A stretch of 64,000 nucleotides of DNA from Agreia bicolorata (GTDB taxonomy: Bacteria; Actinomycetota; Actinomycetes; Actinomycetales; Microbacteriaceae). A program made the translations under genes and the position numbers. Positions 49,623 through 58,580 of this stretch are shown here, in pieces (the first letter of the stretch is position 1; each line of letters begins with the position of its first letter). The notes under the pieces were generated by a model. It saw only the letters and a list, made by a program, of their open reading frames with translations, was not told the origin of the DNA and did not search any database. The stretch lies in the NCBI RefSeq assembly GCF_000938265.1, contig NZ_JYFC01000002.1:248001-312000 (forward strand), written 5' to 3'.

Positions 49623-49937
49623 ATGTCTGACACCGCCGCCGCATCCGACGATGCACTCCGCAAACTCGAAGCCATTCGGCAGAGCATCGACAACATCGAT
49701 GCAGCCCTGATCCATCTTCTGGCCGAGCGGTTCAAGTTCACCCAGGGTGTGGGCGAACTCAAGGCAGCCAATGGGTTGCCGCCCGCCGACCTTGAGCGCG
49801 AGGCCCGTCAGATCAAGCGCCTGCGCGCGTTGGCCGAGGAATCGCACCTCGACCCCGACCTGGCCGAGAAGTTTCTGAACTTCATCGTGGCCGAGGTCAT
49901 TCACCATCACCGCCGCATCGCCGGCGAAGGCGAGTAG
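49623..49937 (+). CDS. Chorismate mutase, AroQ type
   Basis: The 104-residue all-helical protein matches the AroQ fold: LEAIRQSIDNIDAALIHLLAERFKFTQGVGELKA holds the active-site Arg and Lys helix, followed by ERQIKRLRALAEE and FLNFIVAEVIHHHRRI. It would convert chorismate to prephenate on the route to Phe and Tyr. No other aromatic-pathway gene is adjacent. Confidence 0.88.
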   Translation: MSDTAAASDDALRKLEAIRQSIDNIDAALIHLLAERFKFTQGVGELKAANGLPPADLEREARQIKRLRALAEESHLDPDLAEKFLNFIVAEVIHHHRRIAGEGE

Positions 49938-49948
49938 CGGCACGCAGC

Positions 49949-50086
49949 TTAGAGCTGGTTGTTCTTGTTGTGGCGGCGCAGAGCGCGGGCCACGATGAAG
50001 AGTGCTGCTCCGACGAGCAGCACCACGAGACCGAGCACGATGTAGGTCGAGACGGTCAATCCGGTCTGGGCAAGTTCAATGGGCAT
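49949..50086 (-). CDS. 45-residue LAQTG sorting-signal microprotein
   Basis: This short frame encodes MPIE-LAQTG, then a 25-residue hydrophobic helix (VSTYIVLGLVVLLVGAALFI) and a basic tail RALRRHNKNNQL. The whole protein is little more than a cell-wall sorting signal: LAxTG pentapeptide, membrane span, charged end. There is no signal peptide and no exported domain. GAGAGGAAAGG ahead of the ATG is a strong ribosome binding site, which supports real translation. It is the last of three same-strand small genes after the WXG100 pair. A decoy or sortase-modulating role is conceivable but unproven. Confidence 0.65.
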   Translation of the reverse strand: MPIELAQTGLTVSTYIVLGLVVLLVGAALFIVARALRRHNKNNQL

Positions 50087-50178
50087 GGAGGCACCTTTCC
50101 TCTCGATACTCTCTCACGTTCAGGCGGCCGCGGAGAGACGCGCGTAATAGCACCGGCGCCTGCGTGGCTGTTCGCCGG

Positions 50179-50826
50179 TCACGGCAAGGAGGTCACAGTG
50201 GTGCGGAGCTCGGCGATCGCGTCACGCAGCTCGTGGTCGGTGAGGCCGGTGCGTTCGACCACATCTGGTTCGCCCTCGACGACCGTGCCGACGGCCCACT
50301 TCGTTCCATCCGGTCGCACCAGCAGAAGGGACTCGGCCCCATCCACGCGGGCACGCAGCATGGCCGTGCCGCCCGGATGCTGCCGAACGTGTTCCTGAAC
50401 GATCTCGAGTTCGGCGTCCGGGCCGGATACGTCGGGATCTTGAGCAAAGACGAACCAGGTGAGCAGGGTTCTGGGCTGCATCAGCAGTGAGACCGGATCC
50501 GACTCGACGTGCACAACGGTGTCGGCGATCTCATCGTGGATGAGAGTGATCTCCGTCCACAGCGTGGCGCGTCCGAGGGCGTACGCGACGGGCAGCGCCG
50601 CCTCGCCAACCTCGATCTCTTCGTCGACGACCGTGGCGAAGCCCCGGCCCAGGAGGGAGGACGCGCCGGCAACGGGAAGGACGTCGGATTGCATCTCTTC
50701 TGTGAGGCGCAGCACTCGTGCGCTCATCTCGGCTTCGGGGGTCGACATGCGCTTGAGCAGGTAGGCGATCTCGGCGTAGCCGAAACCGATGGCGTCCGCG
50801 GTCGTCTCGGTGGTCTGGTCAGTCAT
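50179..50826 (-). CDS. Partner protein of the WXG100 effector (unknown function)
   Basis: The 215-residue soluble protein is unrecognised, with a distant overall look of EspG-type secretion chaperones or of an immunity protein. It has an acidic N-terminus, an EMQSDVLPVAGASSLLGRGFATV strand-helix region, and a C-terminal ELEIVQEHVRQHPGGTAMLRARVDGAESLLLVRPDG beta-rich unit. It starts 29 bases after the WXG100 gene stop on the same strand with GAAAGGA upstream, so it is made with it. A secretion chaperone or antitoxin is the inference from operon position. Confidence 0.6.
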   Translation of the reverse strand: MTDQTTETTADAIGFGYAEIAYLLKRMSTPEAEMSARVLRLTEEMQSDVLPVAGASSLLGRGFATVVDEEIEVGEAALPVAYALGRATLWTEITLIHDEIADTVVHVESDPVSLLMQPRTLLTWFVFAQDPDVSGPDAELEIVQEHVRQHPGGTAMLRARVDGAESLLLVRPDGTKWAVGTVVEGEPDVVERTGLTDHELRDAIAELRTTVTSLP

Positions 50827-50855
50827 CAGGTGGAGTCCTTTCGGGAGATTCGCGC

Positions 50856-51872
50856 TTACAAGCCGAGGAAGTTCTTCACGCCTTCCCCCGCATCCTTCAG
50901 ATTGTTTCCGACATCGGTCGCGAATTTGCCGGGGTCTTTCACGGCATTCGAGATCGTGTCGGCCACTGCTTTGGCCCCGTTGTCGACGAACTCTTTCACA
51001 CCCGGGAGCTCATAGACGGCAATTCCGAGGCTTACCACCCCGGCTACGGTGCCCGCGGGAGGAGGAAGGAATGACGCTACCCCTAGGGCAGCTTTGGTCG
51101 CAGACCAGGCGGCGTCGCCGTATTCGCCCTTGGCGGCGCTGGTGACGGCGTCATATGCATCGAGGCCGACGCCCAGCGCTCCGAGGCCCTTCCCCAGGCC
51201 GCCCTCGCCCACGAAGTTGAGGACGCCGTTCTTCACTCCCATCAGCCCCGTGCTGGAGTTCAAGACATCGTCCGAAATATTGAGGGCGGGGATGTACTTG
51301 TTGAGGTTGTCCAATTTGATGACGTCGGCCATCGAGTCCAGCAGCCGGTAGGGAGGAGCGGCGTTTCCGGCGATCAGCGGCAACCCGGGGAAGCCCCATT
51401 CGGTGGTTCCACGGGCGACTTTCCAGAGATCCGCGTAGGTCGTCAGGTTGCCGTACTTGCCCCAAGCGTCGCGGAACGATGATCCCGGTTCGAAGAATCC
51501 GGGATCGTCCGGCGACTTCGGTGTGCCGGTGCCTGGACCTGCTTTTGCGCCCGGCCCACCATTTCCGCCCGGACCTCCGTTGCCACCGGCCCCGCCGTCG
51601 ACCTGGCTCGTGGCCGTCTGCTCGTCTGCGTTCTTGATGAGCGTCGTTGAACCGAGCTCGAGCGCGTGCACGACCGTGTTGCCCAGCTGCTTGACCTGCG
51701 AGTTCCAGCGCTGCTGAAAGGCGCTCGCGTCTGGTCCCTGCCAGCTCTGAGTCGAGTTGACGAGAGACGACACCGTCTCGAGCGACGAACGGATCTGGTT
51801 CGAGCCCGACGAGAACTGCTTCGCCAGGGCCCGGAGTTGTTCGGGATCGGCGCCGTAGAACCCTTGTGCCAT
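50856..51872 (-). CDS. WXG100-family large secreted protein (putative type VII effector)
   Basis: The 338-residue protein opens with a WXG100 domain (QLRALAKQFSSGSNQIRSSLETV, NSTQSWQGPDASAFQQRWNSQV), with the Trp-x-Gly turn near residue 44. A Gly/Pro-rich linker (about 92-120) follows, then a region of about 210 residues with hydrophobic helices and Gly-rich turns (FVGEGGLGKGLGALGVGLDAYDAVTSA, ASFLPPPAGTVAGVVSLGIAVYEL). WXG100 heads mark cargo of type VII secretion. The C-terminus has no recognised toxin motif but could be membrane-active. GGAGG lies before the ATG. No secretion ATPase is in the window. Confidence 0.75.
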   Translation of the reverse strand: MAQGFYGADPEQLRALAKQFSSGSNQIRSSLETVSSLVNSTQSWQGPDASAFQQRWNSQVKQLGNTVVHALELGSTTLIKNADEQTATSQVDGGAGGNGGPGGNGGPGAKAGPGTGTPKSPDDPGFFEPGSSFRDAWGKYGNLTTYADLWKVARGTTEWGFPGLPLIAGNAAPPYRLLDSMADVIKLDNLNKYIPALNISDDVLNSSTGLMGVKNGVLNFVGEGGLGKGLGALGVGLDAYDAVTSAAKGEYGDAAWSATKAALGVASFLPPPAGTVAGVVSLGIAVYELPGVKEFVDNGAKAVADTISNAVKDPGKFATDVGNNLKDAGEGVKNFLGL

Positions 51873-51980
51873 CGTGATCCTCCGTGCTGGTGTCGAGCCT
51901 GTCGTTGTCAGTTCAGGCTAGCGGCGGGGCCCGTCGAGTTCGATGGGGAGAACTCCCCATGCCATCGACCGGCCCGCGCC

Positions 51981-54305
51981 TCAGTAGCCGACGACGTCGC
52001 CGAAGTGCTGCTGCAGCGTGGCCCGATGGGTGCCGCGCAGCTCGTCGAGCGACACGTCGAACTGGCCCTGGATGCTGATGCCCGGCTCGGTCGAGTCGGT
52101 CACGCCGACCCGGATCACGGGGTAACCGCGGCCTTCACACAGACCGATGAACTTCACGTCGTCTTCGCGCGGAACGCTGACGAGCACGCGCCCTGTGGTC
52201 TCGGAGAAGAGAGCGGTCGTGATGTCGACGCCGTCGCGAAGCATCAGCTCGTCGAGGAACACCCGGGCGCCCACGCCGAAGCGCATCACGCTCTCGACCA
52301 GCGCGGTGGCGAGGCCGCCGTCTGACAGGTCGTGAGCCGAGGCGATGATCGACTGCTGCGCGCCCGCAGCGAGAAGGCCTGCGAGGGTTGCCTCGTTCGC
52401 CAGCGACACGGCCGGCGGGCGACCGCCGAGGTGGTCGTGGATGACGCCGGCCCAGGCAGAGCCGTCGAACTCCTCCGTTGTGGTACCCAGCAGGTAGATG
52501 TTGTTGCCCTCGTCCTGCCATCCGCTCGGGATGCGCTTGGCCACGTCGTCGATCACGCCGAGAATGGCGACCACAGGGGTCGGGTGGATCGGCTTGGTGC
52601 CGGTCTGGTTGTAGAACGACACGTTGCCGCCGGTGACGGGGATCTCGAGCTCGAGGCAGCCGTCTGCGAGGCCCTCGACGGCCTTCGAGAACTGCCACAT
52701 GACCTCGGGGTCTTCGGGCGAACCGAAGTTGAGGCAGTCGGAGACGGCCACCGGGGTTGCGCCTGTAGCGGCGACGTTGCGGTACGCCTCGGCGAGGGCC
52801 AGCTGCGCGCCCTGGTACGGGTCGAGCTGGCAGTACCGGCCATTGGCATCCGTCGCGATGGCGAAGCCGAGCCCTGACTCCTCGTCGACGCGGATCATGC
52901 CGCCGTCGTCGGGGAAGCTGAGCGCCGTATTGCCGAGCACGTAGCGGTCGTACTGGTTGGTGATCCAGCTGGAGTCTGCGAGGTTGGGCGAGCCCAGCAA
53001 CTGCACGAGCTGCGAGCGCAGCTCATCCGGTGTCGTCGCGCGGGGGAGCGTCGCTGCGGTGTCGGCCTGAAGAGCATCGATCCAACTCGGGTAGGCGACC
53101 GGGCGCGTGTAGACCGGGCCATCGACGGCGACCGTGCGCGGCTCGACGTTGACGATCTCCTCGCCGTGCCAGTTGATGATGAGGCGGCCGGTGTCGGTGA
53201 CCTCGCCGAGAACGCTGGTCTCGACATCCCATTTCTCGACGACCTTCAAGAAGCCCTCGAGCTTCTCGGGGGTCACGACGGCCATCATACGCTCCTGGCT
53301 CTCTGACGTCAGAATCTCTTCTGCGGTGAGAGAGGGGTCGCGCAGCAGTACCTTCTCGAGCTCGATGAACATGCCGCCGTCGCCGTTGGAGGCGAGCTCG
53401 CTGGTCGCACACGAGATTCCCGCGGCTCCGAGGTCTTGGATGCCCTCGACCAGCTTCTCGCGGAACAGCTCGAGGCAGCACTCGATGAGCACCTTCTCGG
53501 CGAAGGGGTCGCCGACCTGCACGGCCGGGCGCTTGGTGGGGCCACCGGCCGAGAACGTGTCAGAGGCGAGAATGGATGCTCCGCCGATGCCGTCGCCACC
53601 GGTGCGAGCACCGAAGAGCACAACCTTGTTGCCGACCCCGCGGGCGTTGGCCAGGTGCAGGTCTTCGTGGCGCAGCACACCCACGCTCAGCGCGTTGACG
53701 AGCGGGTTGCCCTGATATACCGGGTCGAACCAGGTCTCTCCGCCGATGTTCGGCAGGCCCAGGCAGTTGCCGTAGAACGAGATGCCCGAGACCACGCCGT
53801 GCACGACGCGGGCCGTGTCGGGGTCTGAGATGTCGCCGAAGCGCAACGCATCCATCACGGCCACCGGCCGCGCACCCATCGAGATGATGTCGCGCACGAT
53901 GCCGCCGACGCCGGTCGCGGCGCCCTGGAACGGCTCGATGTAGCTGGGGTGGTTGTGGCTCTCGATCTTGAAGGTGACGGCCCAGCCCTCGCCCACGTCG
54001 ACGACACCGGCGTTCTCGCCCATGCCGACCATGAGGTTCTGCTTCATCTTGGGCGACACCTTCTCGCCGAACTGCCGCAGGTAGATCTTGGAGCTTTTGT
54101 ACGAGCAGTGCTCGCTCCACATGACGGAGTACATGGCGAGCTCGCCAGAGGTAGGGCGGCGGCCGAGGATCTCGCGCACTTTGGCGTATTCATCGGGCTT
54201 CATGCCGAGAGCCGCGTACGGCTGCTCCCGGTCTGGGGTGTCGATCGCGTTCTGCACGGTATCGGCGGCGGCGCGGGCGGAGGTGACGGCAGCGGATTCA
54301 GACAC
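51981..54305 (-). CDS. purL: Phosphoribosylformylglycinamidine synthase subunit II
   Basis: The 774-residue enzyme is the small-type PurL, which makes FGAM from FGAR, ATP and glutamine-derived ammonia, working with PurS and PurQ. Signatures include [87 protein letters not shown] and [15 protein letters not shown]. The GTG start at 54305 has AAGGAG about ten bases upstream. TAAGAT (54353-54348) is a candidate -10. It is not adjacent to purQ or purS in this window. Confidence 0.97.
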   Translation of the reverse strand: MSESAAVTSARAAADTVQNAIDTPDREQPYAALGMKPDEYAKVREILGRRPTSGELAMYSVMWSEHCSYKSSKIYLRQFGEKVSPKMKQNLMVGMGENAGVVDVGEGWAVTFKIESHNHPSYIEPFQGAATGVGGIVRDIISMGARPVAVMDALRFGDISDPDTARVVHGVVSGISFYGNCLGLPNIGGETWFDPVYQGNPLVNALSVGVLRHEDLHLANARGVGNKVVLFGARTGGDGIGGASILASDTFSAGGPTKRPAVQVGDPFAEKVLIECCLELFREKLVEGIQDLGAAGISCATSELASNGDGGMFIELEKVLLRDPSLTAEEILTSESQERMMAVVTPEKLEGFLKVVEKWDVETSVLGEVTDTGRLIINWHGEEIVNVEPRTVAVDGPVYTRPVAYPSWIDALQADTAATLPRATTPDELRSQLVQLLGSPNLADSSWITNQYDRYVLGNTALSFPDDGGMIRVDEESGLGFAIATDANGRYCQLDPYQGAQLALAEAYRNVAATGATPVAVSDCLNFGSPEDPEVMWQFSKAVEGLADGCLELEIPVTGGNVSFYNQTGTKPIHPTPVVAILGVIDDVAKRIPSGWQDEGNNIYLLGTTTEEFDGSAWAGVIHDHLGGRPPAVSLANEATLAGLLAAGAQQSIIASAHDLSDGGLATALVESVMRFGVGARVFLDELMLRDGVDITTALFSETTGRVLVSVPREDDVKFIGLCEGRGYPVIRVGVTDSTEPGISIQGQFDVSLDELRGTHRATLQQHFGDVVGY

Positions 54306-54397
54306 GCGGAAATGGCTCCTTAGTGGGGCAGGCGGTGAGCGCCTCCAATCTTACGGGGAACCACACTGATGAGATCCGGCCGGGCGCTCGTGCTCGC

Positions 54398-55549
54398 TCA
54401 GCCGACGCGCGCGGACCGCGTCGCCGAGCCGACGGCGGACAGGCGTTGGGCAGAGAGGAGACCCAGGTGGTAGAGGTAGGCCCGGTCGACGCTGGCGATC
54501 GCGGCGGGCCAGCGTTCGGAGATCGTCGCAGGGGTTTCCGGGGGCAGGGCGGCGAAGTAACCGGCCAGCGGGGTGCCGCCGGCTAGCGCGCGCAGCTCGG
54601 CGAGCCGCTCCGCGCTGGCGCCGAGCAGCTCATTGCCGGGGAGTACGAGCGCATCGACCGACCCAGCCTCGTCAAACAGCGCCGAAAAGGGGCCGGTCGC
54701 CCACGGGTCGGGTGACGCGTGCACCGTGATCTGCCGGATGCCCGCACGGCGGGCCGCCGCGACCGTCGCCCCGAGCAGCTCGTGACGCGCACTCGTGCGC
54801 ACGGCGAGCACGGCCGCGGCGTCGCTCAATACGTCCTCCACGCGGGTCTTGCTCGCGTGCTGGACGCCTATGGCCGCACGGATCTGCGCTCGCAACCTGT
54901 CGACATCCGCACCGATTCGACCTAGCTCATCAACGCACGCCAGGCAGAAGCACACGGACAGTAGTGCGGAGTCGAGGGCGCTCCAGTCGGCGCCCTGAGT
55001 CTTCTCATGATGCCCAAGATGATCGACGCCGAGGCTGCCGCAGGCCTCGAGCATAACGCCGTCGAGCGGCGCGGCCGCGATGACCTCCTCGACGAGTCTC
55101 GTGGCGTACGCGCGAACCTCGGGTGAGCTCGGACACAACGCATACGGGTACGTCTCGTCGTATGCGCTCGTCACGCAGAGATCCGGCGCGCCGGAGCCAA
55201 CGATGCTCGAATGGGTGAGCACGATCCATGCCTCGACACTGAGCCCGCCCTCGCGGGCGATCGAGGCCGCCCGCGCGAACGCATCGTCGCCGGCCCAGGC
55301 CGCCCCGCTCACCGGGCGCAGGCGCATCCCGGCCCACGCCGACTCGCGTACGGGGGCGTAGAGGGCGGCGTGGGCCGCGTCGACGATTCGATGAGTGGGA
55401 TGCAGCGGCGTGGCCGCGCGCACGGAATGGTAAGCGGCGGCAATAGCCACCCCCGACGCGCCGGAATCTGTGACCCGCTCGACGACGGATGGATCGCCCA
55501 GCAGATCCCAGGGATACGCGCACCAGAGTGCGTCGATCTTCTCCCTCAT
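54398..55549 (-). CDS. Conserved protein with CFCxxC motif, uronate operon (glycosidase-like?)
   Basis: The 383-residue protein has beta-alpha repeats suggesting a TIM barrel (ASGVAIAAAYHSVRA, GLSVEAWIVLTHSS, LDGVMLEACGSLGVDHLGHHEK) and a Cys-rich SVCFCLACVDEL stretch after the GVMLEACG strand. Similar LCPxxPEVRAY, HEKTQG and CFCxxC patterns occur in uncharacterised actinobacterial proteins thought to be glycoside-hydrolase-like; this relation is from memory and weak. It is translationally coupled to the IclR gene (ATGA) and follows uronate dehydrogenase. A missing step such as lactone opening, or release of uronate from a glycoside, is possible. Confidence 0.55.
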   Translation of the reverse strand: MREKIDALWCAYPWDLLGDPSVVERVTDSGASGVAIAAAYHSVRAATPLHPTHRIVDAAHAALYAPVRESAWAGMRLRPVSGAAWAGDDAFARAASIAREGGLSVEAWIVLTHSSIVGSGAPDLCVTSAYDETYPYALCPSSPEVRAYATRLVEEVIAAAPLDGVMLEACGSLGVDHLGHHEKTQGADWSALDSALLSVCFCLACVDELGRIGADVDRLRAQIRAAIGVQHASKTRVEDVLSDAAAVLAVRTSARHELLGATVAAARRAGIRQITVHASPDPWATGPFSALFDEAGSVDALVLPGNELLGASAERLAELRALAGGTPLAGYFAALPPETPATISERWPAAIASVDRAYLYHLGLLSAQRLSAVGSATRSARVG

Positions 55550-56337
55550 CGCACACCCGCCGTTCGCAACTGCTCGGCGAGGTCTGAGGCGCACCGGCGA
55601 ACGATCGCGGCGACCCGGGCCATCTCGGTGGGATCGGCGCGATCGAGAGGAATCGAGCAGCTGATCGCGTCGGTCGCCGGAATTCGATACGGAACGGCCG
55701 CCGCGACGCAGCTCACGCCAAGTGTGTTCTCTTCTCGCTCGATCGCGAAGCCGGCCGAGCGAGCGGTCTCGAGATCGAGGCCGAGCTTGATCGGGTCGGT
55801 GATCGTGTGCGCGGTGAGGAGGGGCATCGCCTCTCGGCCCATCACCGCCTCGCGTTCTGCGTCGCTGAGTTCGGCAAGCAGCGCTTTGCCCAGTGCCGTC
55901 GCGTTCGCGGGAAGCAGGCGCCCGACTCGCGATGCGGCTCGATGAGATTCCGAGGTCTCGCGAGTGGCCAGATAGAGCACATTGTCGCGGTCGCGTCGTG
56001 CGTAGTGAGCGGTGTAGCCGCTCTCGCTGCGCACCCGCTCGAGCATTGCTGCAGCCAGTGGCAGCGCCGCGTCGCGGTCGAGGTACGAGGTTCCGACGAC
56101 GAGCGCCCGAGTGCCGATGGCGACCAGAGATTTATCGCTGCTGAACTGCACCCACTGCGCCGCTGCCATGGTGTGCAGGAGTTGATGCAGGCTCGAGCGC
56201 GGAAATCCGGTGCGGCTGTGCAGCTCCGTGACGGGCATCGGCTCCCCAGCCGAGGCGATCGTCTCGAGCAGCTGAAGCGTGCGTTCCGCCGATTTGACCG
56301 GCTTCGCTGTCGTTGTTTCCTCCGGTGTCAGTGTCAC
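55546..56337 (-). CDS. IclR family transcriptional regulator
   Basis: The 263-residue regulator has an IclR winged helix (VKSAERTLQLLETIASAGEPMPVTELHSRTGFPRSSLHQLLHTM, about residues 13-56) and the effector-binding domain with ANATALGKALLAEL and GVSCVAAAVPYRIPATDAISCSIP. It most likely controls the divergent uronate operons and senses an intermediate. Its start overlaps the stop of udh and its stop overlaps the start of the next gene, forming a three-gene coupled operon. Confidence 0.9.
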   Translation of the reverse strand: MTLTPEETTTAKPVKSAERTLQLLETIASAGEPMPVTELHSRTGFPRSSLHQLLHTMAAAQWVQFSSDKSLVAIGTRALVVGTSYLDRDAALPLAAAMLERVRSESGYTAHYARRDRDNVLYLATRETSESHRAASRVGRLLPANATALGKALLAELSDAEREAVMGREAMPLLTAHTITDPIKLGLDLETARSAGFAIEREENTLGVSCVAAAVPYRIPATDAISCSIPLDRADPTEMARVAAIVRRCASDLAEQLRTAGVR

Positions 56338-57125
56338 CAGGGCACCCCCAATTCGTGTTCTGGATCGGCGAATTCTGCGCCGATGAGCCCGTTGCCGGGT
56401 GCGCCCGGCTCGAAGATCTCGGCGGCTGCAAACTCCGCGTCGTCTTCAGGGTAGTAATCGATGCCCTGACCGTTCGAGATGTCGAACCATCGCCGGGTGT
56501 TGGCGGAGATCGCCCACACGGTGTGCGAGCCCGGCAAGTCGAGCGCGGTAGTGGCCTCGATGAGTCGCACGAGGTCGGAATACGACAGCCACGTAGACAG
56601 CGAACGCAGGTTCCGGGGGCGATCCTCGACCGTGCCGATGCGGGCGCTGACGACGGTCATGTCGTAGCGGTCGGCGTAGACGGCGCCGAGTGCCTCCATG
56701 GCCACTTTGGCGACCCCGTACAGGCTGTCGGGGCGAGGCGGGAGGTCGTGCACGGGTATCGACGGGATCGGATGGTAGCCGACCGCGTGGGTCGAGCTCG
56801 CGAGCAAAACGTGCCGCACACCAGCCCGGCGTGCGGCATCGAGCACCGCGTTCGTGCCGGAGATATTGATGTCGAGAAGGTTGCTCCAGAGGTGTTCGCG
56901 GCTGTAGCCACCGAAGTGGACGACGGCATCGACGCCATTCAGTGCATCGGAGAGCGTCGCCTCATCGGTAAACGATCCTGTGATCGCCCGCTCGCCAGGT
57001 TGAGCATCGATGGGGGTGAGGTCGAGCAGCACAAGCTCGTGGCCCCGTGCTCTGAGCAGTGGCCTGACGCCGGTGCCGGCCTTGCCTGCGGCCCCCGTGA
57101 TCAGGATGCGGTGTGGAGCGTGCAC
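56334..57125 (-). CDS. udh: Uronate dehydrogenase (NAD-dependent epimerase/dehydratase fold)
   Basis: The 263-residue protein has the Rossmann motif ILITGAAGKAGTGVRP (residues 7-22), VVHFGGYS, LASSTHAVGYH and YGVAKVAME with the Tyr-Lys pair. RIGTVEDRPRNLRSLSTWLSYSDLVRLIEA closely follows bacterial uronate dehydrogenases. These oxidise hexuronates to aldaro-lactones with NAD. The GTG start at 57125 has GAGAGG upstream. The divergent operon encodes glucarate dehydratase, KdgD and an aldehyde dehydrogenase, which supports the call. Confidence 0.82.
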   Translation of the reverse strand: MHAPHRILITGAAGKAGTGVRPLLRARGHELVLLDLTPIDAQPGERAITGSFTDEATLSDALNGVDAVVHFGGYSREHLWSNLLDINISGTNAVLDAARRAGVRHVLLASSTHAVGYHPIPSIPVHDLPPRPDSLYGVAKVAMEALGAVYADRYDMTVVSARIGTVEDRPRNLRSLSTWLSYSDLVRLIEATTALDLPGSHTVWAISANTRRWFDISNGQGIDYYPEDDAEFAAAEIFEPGAPGNGLIGAEFADPEHELGVPW

Positions 57126-57159
57126 GAAATTGGCCTCTCTGATCCGGTCATTCCGACCT

Positions 57160-57228
57160 TTGACATCGCGGTCGAATAGTGATTAGCATAGCGAAAGTAT
57201 TCACATAAGAGCAATACATTCATATATG
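57160..57228. promoter_or_regulatory. Divergent promoter region of the uronate operons
   Basis: On the plus strand TTGACA (57160-57165) and TAGCAT (57184-57189) are 18 bases apart, giving a leader of about 47 bases to the solute-binding protein. On the minus strand TTGCTC and TATGCT, also 18 apart, point to udh. The AT-rich stretch between them and the palindromic CATATATG at 57221-57228, flanked by TACAT/ATGTA, is a likely IclR site. Confidence 0.7.
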
Positions 57229-57242
57229 TAAATGGAGATTCA

Positions 57243-58580
57243 ATGTTGAAGACCCGAACAATTCGATCCGGTTTGGCGCTGGCGATCACTGTCGCACTCG
57301 TCGGCACGCTTGCCGCCTGCTCCTCCGGAGACAGTTCTGGAGGTGATGACAAGAGCCTCGAAGTCTGGACCCGAAGCGGGCCCGAAGCGGCAGCCAGCTA
57401 CCAGCCGGTTTTCGACGCCTTCACCAAGAAGACCGGCATCAAGATCGACTACAAGCCCATATTGGAGTTCGATACTCAGCTCCAGGCTCGCGCCGGGCAG
57501 AAGGATCTCCCCGACGTGCTTATCAACGACGCCGGCTCGCTCGGCAACTACGTGTCGCAGGGCTTCCTGCTCCCCATCGATAAGAGCTCGATCGAGGGAA
57601 GCGACCAGATCGCCGACAAAACGTGGGACGAAAACCGCGGCACCGACGGCAAGTATTACGGTGTTCCGTGGTCGCGTCAGGCCGCCGTGACGATTATTCG
57701 TAAGGACTGGCGCGAGAAGCTCGGACTGCCCGTTCCGAAGACCTGGGACGACCTCTCCGCCCTCGGAGAGGCCTTCGCCACCCAGGATCCTGACGGCGAC
57801 GGCGTCGCCGATACGTACGGAATGGTCGTTGCCGGAAGCGCTCAGAGCGGCTACGCCCTGCGGTGGGCCGCGTCCTACCTCTTTCAGGCTGGTGGGGGTC
57901 TTCTGAAATACAACGGGGACGGCACCTACAAGTCCGTTGTGAACTCGCCCGAGGCGGCCACGGCGGTTGAGTGGATGCGCAAGCAGTTCTGCACCCCGGG
58001 AGTCGTCGTGCCTGGTTCGATCAACCTGACAACGGCGGATACCCCGTTCTTCGGGCAGGGAACCGCCGGAATCTCACTTACCGGTCCGTACAACATCAGC
58101 ACCTTCGAGGCCAACGTCGGAGCAGACAACGTGGAGGTCATCCCGATGCCGGCCGGGCCCGGCGGCGGAGTGACCAGCCTCGCCGAGGGAGAGAACATTT
58201 ACTTCGGCGCTAGTTCGAAGAAGACCGATCTGCAGAAGCAGCTGGCTGAGTTCCTCATCACCCCGGAGGCGCAGGAGCTTGCGATGAAGGTCACGACCAA
58301 TGAAGCGGGAGTCGTCAGCCAGCCCGTCGTTCGCATCCCCGTGAATAAGACCGTAGATGTCGCGGCCGTCACGGGAGACCCGCGGTGGACAGTCGCGGCC
58401 GACGCCTATAACGACTCGGAGAACTTCCCCTATGCGATCGACTTCCTCCCGTTCCGACAGATCGCGGCCGACGAATTGAACGCGATGCTGTCGGACTGCA
58501 ACAGTGATATCCCAGCCGGTCTGAAGAAGATCGACGACGGATTCGTCGCTGAACTCAAGAATCAGAACCTGTCTCAGTGA
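57243..58580 (+). CDS. Sugar ABC transporter solute-binding lipoprotein
   Basis: The 445-residue protein has a lipoprotein signal (TIRSGLALAITVALVGTLAAC, lipobox LAAC). A family-1 solute-binding fold follows, with LEVWTRSGPEAAASYQPVFDAFTKKTGIKI, LPDVLINDAG and WDENRGTDGKYYGVPWSRQAAVTIIRKD. It would capture a carbohydrate outside the cell for the two permeases that follow. Hexuronate or aldarate is the inferred ligand from context. GGAGATTCA precedes the ATG. The permease GTG overlaps its stop. Confidence 0.9.
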   Translation: MLKTRTIRSGLALAITVALVGTLAACSSGDSSGGDDKSLEVWTRSGPEAAASYQPVFDAFTKKTGIKIDYKPILEFDTQLQARAGQKDLPDVLINDAGSLGNYVSQGFLLPIDKSSIEGSDQIADKTWDENRGTDGKYYGVPWSRQAAVTIIRKDWREKLGLPVPKTWDDLSALGEAFATQDPDGDGVADTYGMVVAGSAQSGYALRWAASYLFQAGGGLLKYNGDGTYKSVVNSPEAATAVEWMRKQFCTPGVVVPGSINLTTADTPFFGQGTAGISLTGPYNISTFEANVGADNVEVIPMPAGPGGGVTSLAEGENIYFGASSKKTDLQKQLAEFLITPEAQELAMKVTTNEAGVVSQPVVRIPVNKTVDVAAVTGDPRWTVAADAYNDSENFPYAIDFLPFRQIAADELNAMLSDCNSDIPAGLKKIDDGFVAELKNQNLSQ

